A DNA stretch of 14,171 nucleotides, taken from assembly GCA_902470095.1 (NCBI GenBank), contig CABRFG010000058.1:1-14171 (forward strand). Direction: 5' to 3'. The DNA is from an uncultured Collinsella sp. GTDB taxonomy: Bacteria; Actinomycetota; Coriobacteriia; Coriobacteriales; Coriobacteriaceae. The translations under genes and the position numbers were made by a program. Shown piece after piece: positions 1 through 7,974 of the stretch; position 1 is the first letter of the stretch, and each line of letters begins with the position of its first letter. The notes beneath the pieces are model-generated. The model did no database searches. It was not told the DNA's origin and saw only the letters and a program-made list of their open reading frames with translations.

Positions 1-1
1 G

Positions 2-472
2 TTGGGCTTTAACAACCTTATGCACGGGTCTTTTCGCACGCTGTGCGTGGCCTATGGCCTGTATGCCGTGGGCAATACGGTGATGCTCATCTTGCTGTAC
101 TTTACCGACTACAAGGGGGCCGTGATGGCATCGGGGCTGTTTGCCGGTGTGGCCGGGCTGGCGACTGCCGTGTCGTTGCTTTTGCCGCAGCAGTTTTACG
201 GCTTTGGCTTTTTGTTGGGTGCAGCGGTGTTTTTTATCGTGGCGCTTCTGCGGCTCGATACCTATACCGCCAACTTGCCGTATCGTATCCTGAGCCAGCA
301 GCCCATTGTGGCGACCGACAAAACGGGTCGCTTTACACAGCTGGGCCGCTTGCTCGACCGTGCCGAGCAGCGCTATGAGGAAGGTCGCCATAAGGGTGAG
401 CCATATGGCGCGTTTGAGCGCGCAGTAGTTCACGTGTATCGCAAGCATTGGGGAGGTTCTGATGACCGATAG
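2..472 (+). CDS. pelG: PelG-like exopolysaccharide transporter, C-terminal part (5' end outside window)
   Basis: This is the last 156 codons of a larger gene; the frame is open at the window edge, so the first TTG codon is probably internal. The visible part has three hydrophobic membrane segments (about residues 13-35, 40-61 and 65-83) followed by a soluble tail of about 70 residues. The segment FYGFGFLLGA followed by an LLRLDTYT-type stretch resembles the end of PelG, the polytopic inner-membrane protein of the MOP flippase superfamily thought to move Pel polysaccharide across the membrane. The C-terminal tail containing YRILSQQPI is what I recall from Gram-positive PelG proteins rather than the Pseudomonas one. 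It overlaps the next gene by 11 nt, which indicates one operon. The family call rests on recalled sequence resemblance of a fragment; the rest of the pel operon should lie upstream of the window. Confidence 0.75.
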   Translation: MGFNNLMHGSFRTLCVAYGLYAVGNTVMLILLYFTDYKGAVMASGLFAGVAGLATAVSLLLPQQFYGFGFLLGAAVFFIVALLRLDTYTANLPYRILSQQPIVATDKTGRFTQLGRLLDRAEQRYEEGRHKGEPYGAFERAVVHVYRKHWGGSDDR

Positions 473-2231
473 GATGATGTCTCGCCGTCGCCTGTTTGAG
501 GCGGCTGCCGGTGCGCTGTTGCTTTCGGGCTGCTCGGTGCAGGAAGACTCCTCGACCAAAAAGGTCAAAAAGCAGGACAAGATTAAAAAGACCGAGGCCT
601 CCGACCAGTCCAAGCACCTGCGCGATAAGGACGAGCCCTACGAGGTCTACGATGACTCGGGTATTGTGACCATGTACCTGACGGTCTCACGCGGCAACAG
701 CTCCGAGAACACCGACCACAGCTGGGCCGAGATCAACACGTACTCGGTGTATGACTATGCCGACATGGGCGTGACGCGCTATCAGGTTATGGGCCTGCTG
801 CAGCCGGGCGACGAAGACGGCCCGGTGGCCGGCGAGGTTGGCTATGGCGAGGAAGCGCCCAATGCCACCGTGCAGGTGCGAGGTCAGACATCGAGCATGA
901 ACTCGCAAAAGAATTACAAGGTGGAGCTCAAAAAGGGCAAGGGTACCTGGCGCCAACAGCGCGCGATTGCGCTCAACAAGCACATGGGCGAGGGTATGCG
1001 TTTTCGCAACAAGATGGCCTACGACCTTATCCGTGGGATTCCCCAGATGATGGGCCTGCGCACACAGTTTGTGCATCTGTGGGTGTGCGACCAGACCGAA
1101 AAGTCCAACGACACCTTTGAGGACTACGGCCTGTTTACGCAGGTGGAGCAGCTCAACAAGACGGCGCTTAAGGCGCACGGCTTGGATAAGAACGGGCATC
1201 TGTATAAGGTGAACAGCTTCGATTTCCATCGCTACGAGGACACCATTAAGCTCGCCGACGATCCCGACTACAACCAGGCTAAATTTGAGGGCATGCTCGA
1301 GATTAAGGGCGATTCGGACCACACCAAGCTCATCGAGATGCTCGATGAGCTCAACGACGAATCACAAAAGATCGATGATGTGCTCGATACCTACTTTGAT
1401 ACCGAGAATCTGGTCTATTGGCTGGCGTTTCAGATCCTGACGGGCAACTGCGATACGCAGAACCGTAACTGCTATCTGTACAGCCCTCTCAACTCAAATA
1501 CTTGGTACTTTTTAGATTGGGATAACGACGGCATGCTGCGTAAGTTGGAGCTTTCTCTTACCGGGTTTTCGGACTACGCGAGCTGGGAGCGCGGCGCGAG
1601 TAACTACTGGGGCAACGTGCTGTTTAACCGCGCGTTGCGCAGCAAGTCGTTCCGCAGCGAACTCGACCGTGCCGTCAAGGACTTGCGCTCGTATTTGACC
1701 GAGAATCGCCTGACCAAGATGATCAAGCATTATCGCGAGGTTACCGAATCCCTAGTCTTTGCTTCGCCCGATATCGATAATCTGCCTGTCACCAAGGACC
1801 AATACGAGCAGATCGCCGCAGCGATTCCCTCCGAGATCGAGGAGAACTACAAGAGCTTTCGCGAGAGTTTTAAAAAGCCCATGCCGTTCTACATCGGCGT
1901 GCCGCAGATCGATAGCGGTAAGCTGCGTATTAACTGGGATGCGTCCTACGACTTTGAGGCGCGCGACATTCGCTACACCGTGGAGCTTGCGCGTGACTAT
2001 GCAATAAGCGACGTGGTCTTTAAGGCCGAGGACGTGCTGCTTCCCGAGGTGACCTGCGATGCGCCCGATACCGGCCAGTATTTTGTGCGCGTGCGTGCCA
2101 CCAACTCCGACGGCTATAAGCAAGATGCGTTTGACTACTATGTAACCGACGACGGCAAGCACTACGGCATGAAGTGTTTTTACGTGCAAGACGGCGGTAA
2201 GGTCGCGGAGGACACGTATGAGGAGGGCTAG
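462..2231 (+). CDS. CotH kinase-family lipoprotein
   Basis: This 589-residue protein has a CotH-type atypical protein kinase fold. The N terminus has a twin-arginine-like SRRRLF motif (residues 7-12), a short hydrophobic stretch and a lipobox LLSGC with Cys24, so it is probably exported by Tat or Sec and anchored as a lipoprotein. A Lys/Asp-rich linker (about 25-60) follows. The kinase-like core runs from about 135 to 400: a VRGQTS segment, FEDYGLFTQVEQLNK, a catalytic-loop-like D331-TQNR-N336 and a metal-binding-like FLDWDND (D352, D354). The last 110 residues (about 475-589) look like a fibronectin type III-like beta domain. CotH of Bacillus subtilis phosphorylates spore coat proteins; the target here is unknown. 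The ATG at 462 follows GGGAGG (451-456) at good spacing. It overlaps pelG by 11 nt and the VTC gene by 14 nt, so a role in the Pel/envelope system is inferred. Confidence 0.85.
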   Translation: MTDRMMSRRRLFEAAAGALLLSGCSVQEDSSTKKVKKQDKIKKTEASDQSKHLRDKDEPYEVYDDSGIVTMYLTVSRGNSSENTDHSWAEINTYSVYDYADMGVTRYQVMGLLQPGDEDGPVAGEVGYGEEAPNATVQVRGQTSSMNSQKNYKVELKKGKGTWRQQRAIALNKHMGEGMRFRNKMAYDLIRGIPQMMGLRTQFVHLWVCDQTEKSNDTFEDYGLFTQVEQLNKTALKAHGLDKNGHLYKVNSFDFHRYEDTIKLADDPDYNQAKFEGMLEIKGDSDHTKLIEMLDELNDESQKIDDVLDTYFDTENLVYWLAFQILTGNCDTQNRNCYLYSPLNSNTWYFLDWDNDGMLRKLELSLTGFSDYASWERGASNYWGNVLFNRALRSKSFRSELDRAVKDLRSYLTENRLTKMIKHYREVTESLVFASPDIDNLPVTKDQYEQIAAAIPSEIEENYKSFRESFKKPMPFYIGVPQIDSGKLRINWDASYDFEARDIRYTVELARDYAISDVVFKAEDVLLPEVTCDAPDTGQYFVRVRATNSDGYKQDAFDYYVTDDGKHYGMKCFYVQDGGKVAEDTYEEG

Positions 2232-3009
2232 CGCGCTGCTTGAGCGCTTGGCGGCCCCGCCTGTGCGTGTCGCGCAGGAGCGTTACCGCCACGAGCTCAA
2301 ATATCTCATTAACGAGGGCGAGCACGCCGCGCTTGCCTGTCGCATGGCGCCGGTGTTTAAGCTGGACAAGCATGCGCGGGCAGGCGGTTACACCATTCGC
2401 AGCCTGTACTTTGACGACTACTGCAACTCGGCCTACGAGGAAAAAGACGCCGGCATTCTCATGCGTAAAAAGTATCGCGTGCGCATCTATAACGGCAGCG
2501 ACAAGCTGATTAAGCTCGAGCGCAAAAAGAAGTACGGTAGCTGGATTTACAAGGAGGATGCGCCACTTACGCGCGGCGAGTTTGAGCAGATTCTGGCTGG
2601 CGACTACGACTTTTTGCTGAGGAGCTCCTATCCGCTCTGTCGCGAGTTCTACATCGAGTGCATCTGCAACGTGATGCGCCCGAGGACCATCGTGGACTAC
2701 GAGCGCGAGCCGTGGGTGATGGATGAGGGCACCGTGCGCATTACGTTTGACATGAACGTGCGTGCCGCGGTGGGAAGCTTCGATTTCTTTGACGCGACGC
2801 TGCCCGCGCTGCCGGTTCTGGAGCCCGGCAAGCTGGTGATGGAGGTCAAGTTTACGGAGTTTTGCCCGCAGCTGGTGCGTGATATGGTGCCGCCGGGAGC
2901 GGCCGAGCTCACGGCGGTCTCCAAGTACTGCCTGTGTTACGAAAAGACCGCCTACCTGCGCGGATTTAATTACTGGGAATCGGATTTTGAGAACCGAGGG
3001 GATATTTAG
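2218..3009 (+). CDS. VTC-domain (polyphosphate polymerase-type) protein
   Basis: This soluble 263-residue protein has the VTC domain, part of the triphosphate tunnel metalloenzyme/CYTH fold. In yeast Vtc4 this fold makes polyphosphate from ATP; the bacterial versions are mostly uncharacterised. Charged tunnel-strand motifs are all present: RHELKY (R24, E26, K28), YTIRSLYFDD (58-67), KKYRVRIY (84-91, K85/R87/R89), KLIKLERKKK (96-105), RPRTIVDYERE (near 160), RITFD and VMEVKF (E209, K211), ending in SKYCLCY. I see no membrane segment or signal peptide, so it is cytoplasmic. The ATG at 2218 has GGAGG at 2207-2211 and lies inside the end of the cotH-like gene, which implies translational coupling. 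The next gene, a DUF4956 membrane protein, starts 3 nt after its stop and may be its membrane partner, by analogy with the membrane subunits of the yeast VTC complex. That partnership is inference. Confidence 0.88.
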   Translation: MRRASALLERLAAPPVRVAQERYRHELKYLINEGEHAALACRMAPVFKLDKHARAGGYTIRSLYFDDYCNSAYEEKDAGILMRKKYRVRIYNGSDKLIKLERKKKYGSWIYKEDAPLTRGEFEQILAGDYDFLLRSSYPLCREFYIECICNVMRPRTIVDYEREPWVMDEGTVRITFDMNVRAAVGSFDFFDATLPALPVLEPGKLVMEVKFTEFCPQLVRDMVPPGAAELTAVSKYCLCYEKTAYLRGFNYWESDFENRGDI

Positions 3010-3012
3010 ACC

Positions 3013-3678
3013 ATGAGCACCAGGGACTTTTTTAAGAACTCCGTCTTGGAGGCGTTTGGCCAGGTCGACCCTGCCAAGATTGGCCTTTCGCTGCTCGTGG
3101 CGCTCGCCATGGGCATCCTGATCTATTACGTGTACAAGCGCTTTTTTACCGGCGTGGTGTATTCGCGTAGCTTTGCCGTGACGCTCGTGGGCATGTGCGT
3201 ACTCACCTGCATGGTCACGCTCGCGATTTCGACTAACGTGGTCATCTCGCTCGGTATGGTCGGTGCTCTGTCTATCGTCCGCTACCGTACGGCGGTCAAA
3301 GACCCTCTCGACCTGCTGTATTTGTTTTGGGCCATTACCACGGGCATTACGGCCGGCGCCGGCATGTACGCGCTCGTGGGGCTCACGGCGGTGGTGATCG
3401 TGGTGATGATCGCCGGCTTTGCGAGCCACCAGGACAAGGCGCGCGTGTACATGATGGTCATCCATTACACGGGCCAGGCCACCGGCGACGATATCGTGCG
3501 CGCGTTTGGGCGTACCAAGTTCACCGTCAAGTCAAAGACCATGCGCGGCGACAAGGTCGAGATGGCCGTCGAGGTGTTCTCGGACGGCGTTGACATGCCC
3601 TATGCGGACGCCATTCGCGCGCTCGATGGCGTGGAGGACCTGACCCTCATCCAGTACAACGGCGAGTTTCATGGATAG
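3013..3678 (+). CDS. DUF4956 family membrane protein
   Basis: This 221-residue protein has about four membrane segments in its first 136 residues (about 23-41, 54-72, 101-118, 121-136) and a soluble C-terminal domain of about 85 residues. The hallmark of the family is visible between segments: GMVGALSIVRYRTAVKDP (81-98), followed by a YLFWAI and GITAGAG stretch. The function is unknown; genes of this family often sit beside VTC-domain and CotH-type genes, as here. It starts 3 nt after the VTC stop, with GAGGGG at 2996-3001 as a somewhat distant ribosome binding site, so it is the last gene of the operon. No terminator is evident in the 43 nt before the next gene. Family assignment is confident; any role in polyphosphate or Pel export is inference from neighbours. 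Confidence 0.88.
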   Translation: MSTRDFFKNSVLEAFGQVDPAKIGLSLLVALAMGILIYYVYKRFFTGVVYSRSFAVTLVGMCVLTCMVTLAISTNVVISLGMVGALSIVRYRTAVKDPLDLLYLFWAITTGITAGAGMYALVGLTAVVIVVMIAGFASHQDKARVYMMVIHYTGQATGDDIVRAFGRTKFTVKSKTMRGDKVEMAVEVFSDGVDMPYADAIRALDGVEDLTLIQYNGEFHG

Positions 3679-3721
3679 TTGGGTATCATGGTGCTTGTGA
3701 ATTCGTTGTCAGGGGTGCTTT

Positions 3722-4702
3722 TTGGTACGTATGAAAGATGTGGCCGAGCTGGCCGGCGTTTCGAGCGCCGCCGTCTCGCGCTACCTCAACGGTGGATATA
3801 TCTCGGCGGACAAGGCCGAGCGCATTAAGCAGGCAATCGAGCTGACCGGATACGTGCGATCCAGCCAGGCTCGCGCGCTGCGCACCGGTTCCACCAAGCT
3901 CATCGGCGTCATCGTACCTAAGATCAACTCGGAATCCGTGAGCCGCATTACCGCCGGCATTGGTCAGGTGCTCGGTCGCCGTGGCTACCAGATGCTGCTT
4001 GCCAACACCGACAACGCGGCCGATCGTGAGCTCGAATACCTCGATTTATTCCAAAACCACCCGGTCGATGGCATTGTTCTGGTGGCAACTATGATCACCG
4101 ACGAGCACCGTCGCGCGATTGAGTCGTGCCGTGTGCCCATTGTGTTGATCGGCCAACATGTCGAGGGCGCGGCGTGCGTCTATCACGACGATTACGAGGC
4201 TGCCTTTGAGCTCGGCCGTGCGCTTGCGGGTCGGGTGGATGGCAAGATCGCCTACATCGGAGTTACCGAAGAGGACCGCGCGGCCGGTTATGACCGCCGT
4301 CGCGGTTTTGAGGCCGGCTTGCGCGCCGCGGGTAACCCGCTCGATGCCGCCTTGATTCGCCTGGGCTCGTTTACGCTCGACTCGGGCTATCGCGCTGCGC
4401 GCGAGCTGCTTGCCGATGCCCCCGATGTTTCGTTTATCGCGTGCGCGACCGACACTATGGCTGCCGGCGCCCTGCGCGCTCTTGACGAGGTGCGTGGCAT
4501 GGGCGAGGGCGTGCGTCGCGTGAGCGGCTTCGGCGACAACGCATTTTTGCGCGCGCTGACGGGCGGCATTCCCACCGTGCATTACGGCTACCTGACCAGC
4601 GGCGTCGAGGCGACCAATATGTTGCTCAACGCGCTCGATGGCGAGGAGGGGGAGAGCGGTCTCAAGACGCTCAAGCTCGGCCATCAGCTTATGAATGTCT
4701 AG
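3722..4702 (+). CDS. scrR: LacI-family transcriptional regulator, probable sucrose operon repressor
   Basis: This 326-residue protein has the LacI/GalR layout: N-terminal helix-turn-helix (MKDVAELAGVSSAAVSRYLN, residues 4-23), a hinge-helix region ending SSQARALRTGSTKLIG, then a periplasmic-binding-protein-like effector domain starting IGVIVP. The TTG at 3722 is preferred because AGGGGTG (3711-3717) is well spaced for it; the ATG at 3731 (MKDVAEL...) is 13 nt away from that site and is the alternative. The gene lies 184 nt before a sucrose-type PTS gene that carries two identical LacI-type operators upstream, so it most likely represses scrA and perhaps scrB and is released by a sucrose-derived ligand. 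A TATCAT at 3684-3689 could be its -10 box but no good -35 accompanies it. The family is certain; the sucrose specificity comes from context. Confidence 0.88.
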   Translation: MVRMKDVAELAGVSSAAVSRYLNGGYISADKAERIKQAIELTGYVRSSQARALRTGSTKLIGVIVPKINSESVSRITAGIGQVLGRRGYQMLLANTDNAADRELEYLDLFQNHPVDGIVLVATMITDEHRRAIESCRVPIVLIGQHVEGAACVYHDDYEAAFELGRALAGRVDGKIAYIGVTEEDRAAGYDRRRGFEAGLRAAGNPLDAALIRLGSFTLDSGYRAARELLADAPDVSFIACATDTMAAGALRALDEVRGMGEGVRRVSGFGDNAFLRALTGGIPTVHYGYLTSGVEATNMLLNALDGEEGESGLKTLKLGHQLMNV

Positions 4703-4790
4703 GCCTTGGGCACGTCTGCCTGCCTCTGAGACCCCTGTTTTTGCTTCAAAACTACCTTTCGCCGGCTTTTTCCTACCGTTCACCCTACTA

Positions 4791-4806
4791 TGAAAACGAT
4801 TACAGT
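4791..4806 (+). promoter_or_regulatory. LacI-family operator, copy 1
   Basis: TGAAAACGATTACAGT is repeated exactly at 4817-4832. Its first 14 bases form an imperfect palindrome centred on CG (half sites TGAAAAC and TGTAATC when both are read inward), the usual form of LacI/GalR operators; it also fits the cre consensus except at one position. A possible promoter overlaps it, with -35 TTCACC (4779-4784), a 16-bp spacer and -10 TACAGT (4801-4806). Binding of the regulator encoded just upstream would then block scrA transcription. Which protein binds, ScrR or a global LacI-family regulator, cannot be told from sequence alone. Confidence 0.7.
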
Positions 4807-4816
4807 CATATCAAAC

Positions 4817-4832
4817 TGAAAACGATTACAGT
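4817..4832 (+). promoter_or_regulatory. LacI-family operator, copy 2
   Basis: This is the second perfect copy of the 16-bp TGAAAACGATTACAGT element. It starts 26 bp after the first, about two and a half helical turns, so two dimers would bind on opposite faces. It lies 55 nt before the scrA start and downstream of the best promoter candidate, where bound repressor would act as a roadblock. No further copy is visible before lacI, scrB or elsewhere in the window. Confidence 0.7.
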
Positions 4833-4870
4833 GTATGTGTCAAAGATGGCCGGGTGCACATGCGCCCGTT

Positions 4871-4880
4871 GGAGGAAAGG
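4871..4880 (+). promoter_or_regulatory. Ribosome binding site deciding the scrA start
   Basis: The purine-rich GGAGGAAAGG precedes the ATG at 4887. It rules out the upstream in-frame ATG codons at 4854 and 4860, which lack such a site and would add a non-conserved peptide in front of the EIIB domain. Confidence 0.75.
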
Positions 4881-4886
4881 GAAGTC

Positions 4887-6287
4887 ATGGACTACCGCAA
4901 ATCAGCCCAAGAGGTGCTCGACAACGTCGGTGGCGCCGACAACGTTGTTTCGGCCGCACACTGCGCCACGCGTCTACGCCTGGTGATTGCCGATAATTCT
5001 AAGGTTAACAAGGAGGCCATCGAGAATGTCGATGGCGCCAAGGGCGTCTTTGAGGCCCAGGGCCAGCTCCAGATTATTTTTGGCACTGGCACCGTCAACA
5101 AGGTCTACGAAGAGTTCATCGCGCTCAGCGGCGTCGAGGCTGCCACCAAGGCCGAGGTAAAGGAGGCCGCGGCTCAGCAGCAGAACATCTTTATGCGTGC
5201 CATTAAGGTGCTCGGCGACGTCTTTGTTCCCATCATCCCTGCCATCGTGGCTTCGGGCCTGCTGCTGGGCATTATGAGCGCCCTCAACTTCATGGCCTCC
5301 AACGGCTTTATCGCGCTCGACACCAATAACTTTATTTATAAGATCGCCGACTTGGTCTCGGGCACGTCCTTTGGCATTCTGCAGATCCTGATCGGTTACT
5401 CCGCCGCTAAGGCCTTTGGCGCCAACCCGTATCTGGGCGCTGTCGTCGGTGGTGCATTCATCAACTCCTCGCTGCAGAGCGCTTACACGGTTGCCTCCGA
5501 GGGCGTGCAGACCATGGTCACCGTCATCCCCGGCGTGTACAGCTTTGAGTGGGTCGGCTATCAGGGCCATGTGATCCCCATCGTCATCGCCTGCGCAATT
5601 CTGGCCTTCCTCGAGAAGCGCCTGCACAAGGTTGTCCCCGAGATGTTCGATCTCTTTGTGACCCCGCTTGTCTCGGTGTTCGTGACCGTGCTCGTGACCC
5701 TCGTTGCCGTCGGCCCCATCTTCGTGTGGGCCGAGAACGCCATCCTCGGTCTGATCCAGACCCTGCTGACTCTGCCCTTCGGCATCGGTTCCTTTATCGT
5801 CGGCCTGTTCTATGCTCCCACGGTCGTTACCGGTATCCACCAGATGTACACCGCCATCGACCTGGGCCAGCTCGCCCAGTACGGCGTGACCTACTGGCTG
5901 CCCATCGCCAGCGCTGCCAACATCGCCCAGGGTGGCGCCGCGCTCGCCGTTGCCTTTAAGACTCGCGACGCTAAGGTCAAGGGCCTAGCGCTTCCTTCGG
6001 CTCTGTCTGCCTTCATGGGCATTACCGAGCCTGCCATCTTCGGCGTGAACCTTCGCTTCTTTAAGCCCTTCATCGCCGGCTGCATCGGCGGCGGTTGCGG
6101 TGCCCTGGTCTGCGCGCTTACTTCGCTGGCCGCCTCCGGCACGGGCGTTACCGGCATCTTCGGTATCCTGCTGTGCCTGGCCCAGCCCGTGCAGTACGCG
6201 ATCATGTTTGCGGTCGCCGCGGTCGTGTCCTTTGCCGTCTCGTTTGTCCTGTACAAGGACGAGCCCAAGGCTTCCGAGCAGGCCTAA
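4887..6287 (+). CDS. scrA: PTS sucrose-type transporter subunit EIIBC
   Basis: This membrane permease of the phosphoenolpyruvate sugar phosphotransferase system imports sucrose and phosphorylates it to sucrose-6-phosphate. At 466 residues it has the usual EIIBC length. The EIIB domain (about 1-85) shows the phosphorylated cysteine in AAHCATRLR (Cys26). The EIIC domain (about 105-455) is strongly hydrophobic and carries GITEPAIFGVNLRFFKPF (G378-P382 and following), typical of the sucrose/beta-glucoside branch. There is no fused EIIA domain, so the phosphate must come from a separate glucose-type EIIA encoded elsewhere. The start at 4887 is chosen by its ribosome binding site. Sucrose specificity is supported by the GH32 hydrolase 107 nt downstream and the LacI regulator upstream; trehalose-type EIIBC proteins are close relatives but do not fit these neighbours. 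Confidence 0.9.
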   Translation: MDYRKSAQEVLDNVGGADNVVSAAHCATRLRLVIADNSKVNKEAIENVDGAKGVFEAQGQLQIIFGTGTVNKVYEEFIALSGVEAATKAEVKEAAAQQQNIFMRAIKVLGDVFVPIIPAIVASGLLLGIMSALNFMASNGFIALDTNNFIYKIADLVSGTSFGILQILIGYSAAKAFGANPYLGAVVGGAFINSSLQSAYTVASEGVQTMVTVIPGVYSFEWVGYQGHVIPIVIACAILAFLEKRLHKVVPEMFDLFVTPLVSVFVTVLVTLVAVGPIFVWAENAILGLIQTLLTLPFGIGSFIVGLFYAPTVVTGIHQMYTAIDLGQLAQYGVTYWLPIASAANIAQGGAALAVAFKTRDAKVKGLALPSALSAFMGITEPAIFGVNLRFFKPFIAGCIGGGCGALVCALTSLAASGTGVTGIFGILLCLAQPVQYAIMFAVAAVVSFAVSFVLYKDEPKASEQA

Positions 6288-6305
6288 GAGCTTTTGATTG
6301 AGGGG

Positions 6306-6334
6306 ATGCCCGCGGGTTGTATGCTCACGGGCGT
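6306..6334 (+). other. Weak hairpin between scrA and scrB
   Basis: ATGCCCG (6306-6312) can pair with CGGGCGT (6328-6334) around a 15-nt loop, followed by TTCC. A second small stem, GGTGCC (6346-6351) with GGCGCC (6359-6364), lies just after it. The T-run is too short for a strong terminator; the pair may partly attenuate or stabilise the transcript so that scrA and scrB differ in amount. Weak -35/-10-like boxes (TTGTAT 6317-6322, TATCTG 6341-6346) also occur here but are not convincing. Confidence 0.25.
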
Positions 6335-6394
6335 TTCCTGTATCTGGTGCCGTTCTCTGGCGCCTTGTTACTTTCGATCCGTTAGGACTTTGAT

Positions 6395-7936
6395 ATGTCT
6401 AATGCACTTGGTCGCGACCTTGCAAAGCTGGTTGCCGCTGTTGACGCTGCCGCCTCTGAGTGCGGTCATGGCGCGTATGGCCAGCATTTCCACATTATGC
6501 CGCCGGCGGGTTGGCTCAATGACCCCAACGGTCTTTGCCAGGCAGATGGCGTGTTCCATGCCTATTTTCAGTATGCGCCGTTTGATGTCGAGGGCGGCGT
6601 TAAGGCCTGGGGTCATGCGACGAGCCGCGACCTTATGACGTGGGACTACGTTGGCGCCCCGCTGTTGCCCGACGAGCCGTTCGATTGCCATGGCGTGTAT
6701 TCGGGCTCCGCGCTTGTCGAGGACGGTCGCATTCGCGTACTGTACACAGGCAACGTTAAGCTTTCCGATGCAGATGGCACATACGACTACGTCAATACCG
6801 GCCGTCGTGCCGATACCGTCTATGTTGAGAGCGTTGATGGCCTTGCCGGTCGGGAGTTCAGCCAAAAGCGCGTGGTGCTAGCGTCCGAGGATTATCCCGA
6901 GGATTTGACCTGCCACGTGCGCGACCCCAAGGTGTGGCGTGACGCGGACGGGCGTTATCACATGGTGCTGGGCGCGCGTCGTCGCGTGGATGGACCGCAT
7001 ATCGAGAGCCGTTTTTGTGCGATGCACGGCGAGGGCGCCGGTCGCGATGTGGGCGAGATCTTGGTGTATGGCTCGGCCGATATGCTGAGCTGGGAGCTCG
7101 AGAGCCGTGTGTCTACGCCCGAGCGCTTTGGCTTTATGTGGGAGTGCCCGGGATACCTTGAGCTTGAGGCGGATGGCGGTGTACCGGCGAAGTGGCTGTC
7201 CTTCTCGCCCCAGGGGCTCGAGGGCGGTCGTTGGGACCGCGGCAATGTGTATGCCGCTGGCTACATGCCTGTAACGGGCGACATCACCGGTGGTGACGGT
7301 GCCTATGAGCTTGGCGAGTTCCGCCTGTGGGACGCCGGTTTTGACTTCTATGCTCCGCAGGAGTTTACGTCCGAGGACGGTCGCCATATTCTGATCGGCT
7401 GGATGGGCATGCCCGATGAGCCGACCTATGGCAACGCGCCCACCGTGGCGTGTGGCTGGCAGCACTGCATGACGGTGCCGCGTGAGCTTACAGCTGGTGC
7501 TGGCGGCGTGGTACTGCAGCAGCCGGCGCGCGAGATCAAGCACCATTATGCCTCGGTGCGTGTGGGGGAGGGCTCGTTGGAGGTTGCCGACGATATCTGC
7601 TTTGACGTTGTTGTTGACGGTGTCGACGGTGCGTTTACCGCGACCGTTGATGGCGAGCTGAAGCTGTCGTTTGTGCCTGCCGAGGGCGAACTGCCCTCGC
7701 GCTTTGAGATGCGATTTACCGATGAGGGCCGCGCTTCTGCCGGCTGCGGTCGTGCCGTGCGCTGGGAGTCCGTCGACGAGGTTCGTAACGTGCGTGTTGT
7801 TGGCGATGTCTCGTCGGTCGAGGTGTTTGTGAACGATGGCGCGCTCGTGTTTTCGACGCGCATCTATCCCGAGGCCTATGGCGTGACCGTTGACGCTCCG
7901 GGCGCGAGCGTGACCTATCACGCGCTCAATATCTAG
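6395..7936 (+). CDS. scrB: Sucrose-6-phosphate hydrolase, GH32 family
   Basis: This cytoplasmic invertase-type enzyme splits sucrose-6-phosphate, the product of the PTS, into glucose-6-phosphate and fructose. At 513 residues it has the usual length. All three GH32 catalytic signatures are present: WLNDPNG with nucleophile Asp43, RDP with transition-state Asp177, and WECPGY with acid/base Glu250. GFDFYAPQ near 320 and the C-terminal beta-sandwich ending VEVFVNDG and STRIYP are also typical. The ATG at 6395 has only a weak TTAGGA site (6383-6388). It lies 107 nt after scrA and is followed 38 nt later by a strong terminator, so scrA-scrB forms the sucrose unit. Levanase or fructan activity is less likely because there is no signal peptide and a PTS gene is adjacent. 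Confidence 0.93.
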   Translation: MSNALGRDLAKLVAAVDAAASECGHGAYGQHFHIMPPAGWLNDPNGLCQADGVFHAYFQYAPFDVEGGVKAWGHATSRDLMTWDYVGAPLLPDEPFDCHGVYSGSALVEDGRIRVLYTGNVKLSDADGTYDYVNTGRRADTVYVESVDGLAGREFSQKRVVLASEDYPEDLTCHVRDPKVWRDADGRYHMVLGARRRVDGPHIESRFCAMHGEGAGRDVGEILVYGSADMLSWELESRVSTPERFGFMWECPGYLELEADGGVPAKWLSFSPQGLEGGRWDRGNVYAAGYMPVTGDITGGDGAYELGEFRLWDAGFDFYAPQEFTSEDGRHILIGWMGMPDEPTYGNAPTVACGWQHCMTVPRELTAGAGGVVLQQPAREIKHHYASVRVGEGSLEVADDICFDVVVDGVDGAFTATVDGELKLSFVPAEGELPSRFEMRFTDEGRASAGCGRAVRWESVDEVRNVRVVGDVSSVEVFVNDGALVFSTRIYPEAYGVTVDAPGASVTYHALNI

Positions 7937-7958
7937 GCGATTCGTCGCATATCGGCGC

Positions 7959-7964
7959 TATACT
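7959..7964 (+). promoter_or_regulatory. Possible -10 box upstream of a terminator hairpin
   Basis: TATACT matches the -10 consensus at five of six positions, but no convincing -35 box or TGn extension is present. A transcript from it would begin near 7971, immediately before the hairpin at 7975-8005, so any transcript of the next gene from this box would carry the terminator in its leader. Confidence 0.3.
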
Positions 7965-7974
7965 GCAGCCGTTG

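Noticed and set aside
2020..3465. Minus-strand open frame of 481 codons across three plus-strand genes
   Set aside because: It spans gene boundaries, is rich in His and Arg from antisense codons, and has no domain.
4854..4886. Upstream ATG start of scrA
   Set aside because: It would add a non-conserved peptide over the ribosome binding site at 4871-4880; the EIIB domain begins at MDYRKSAQ.
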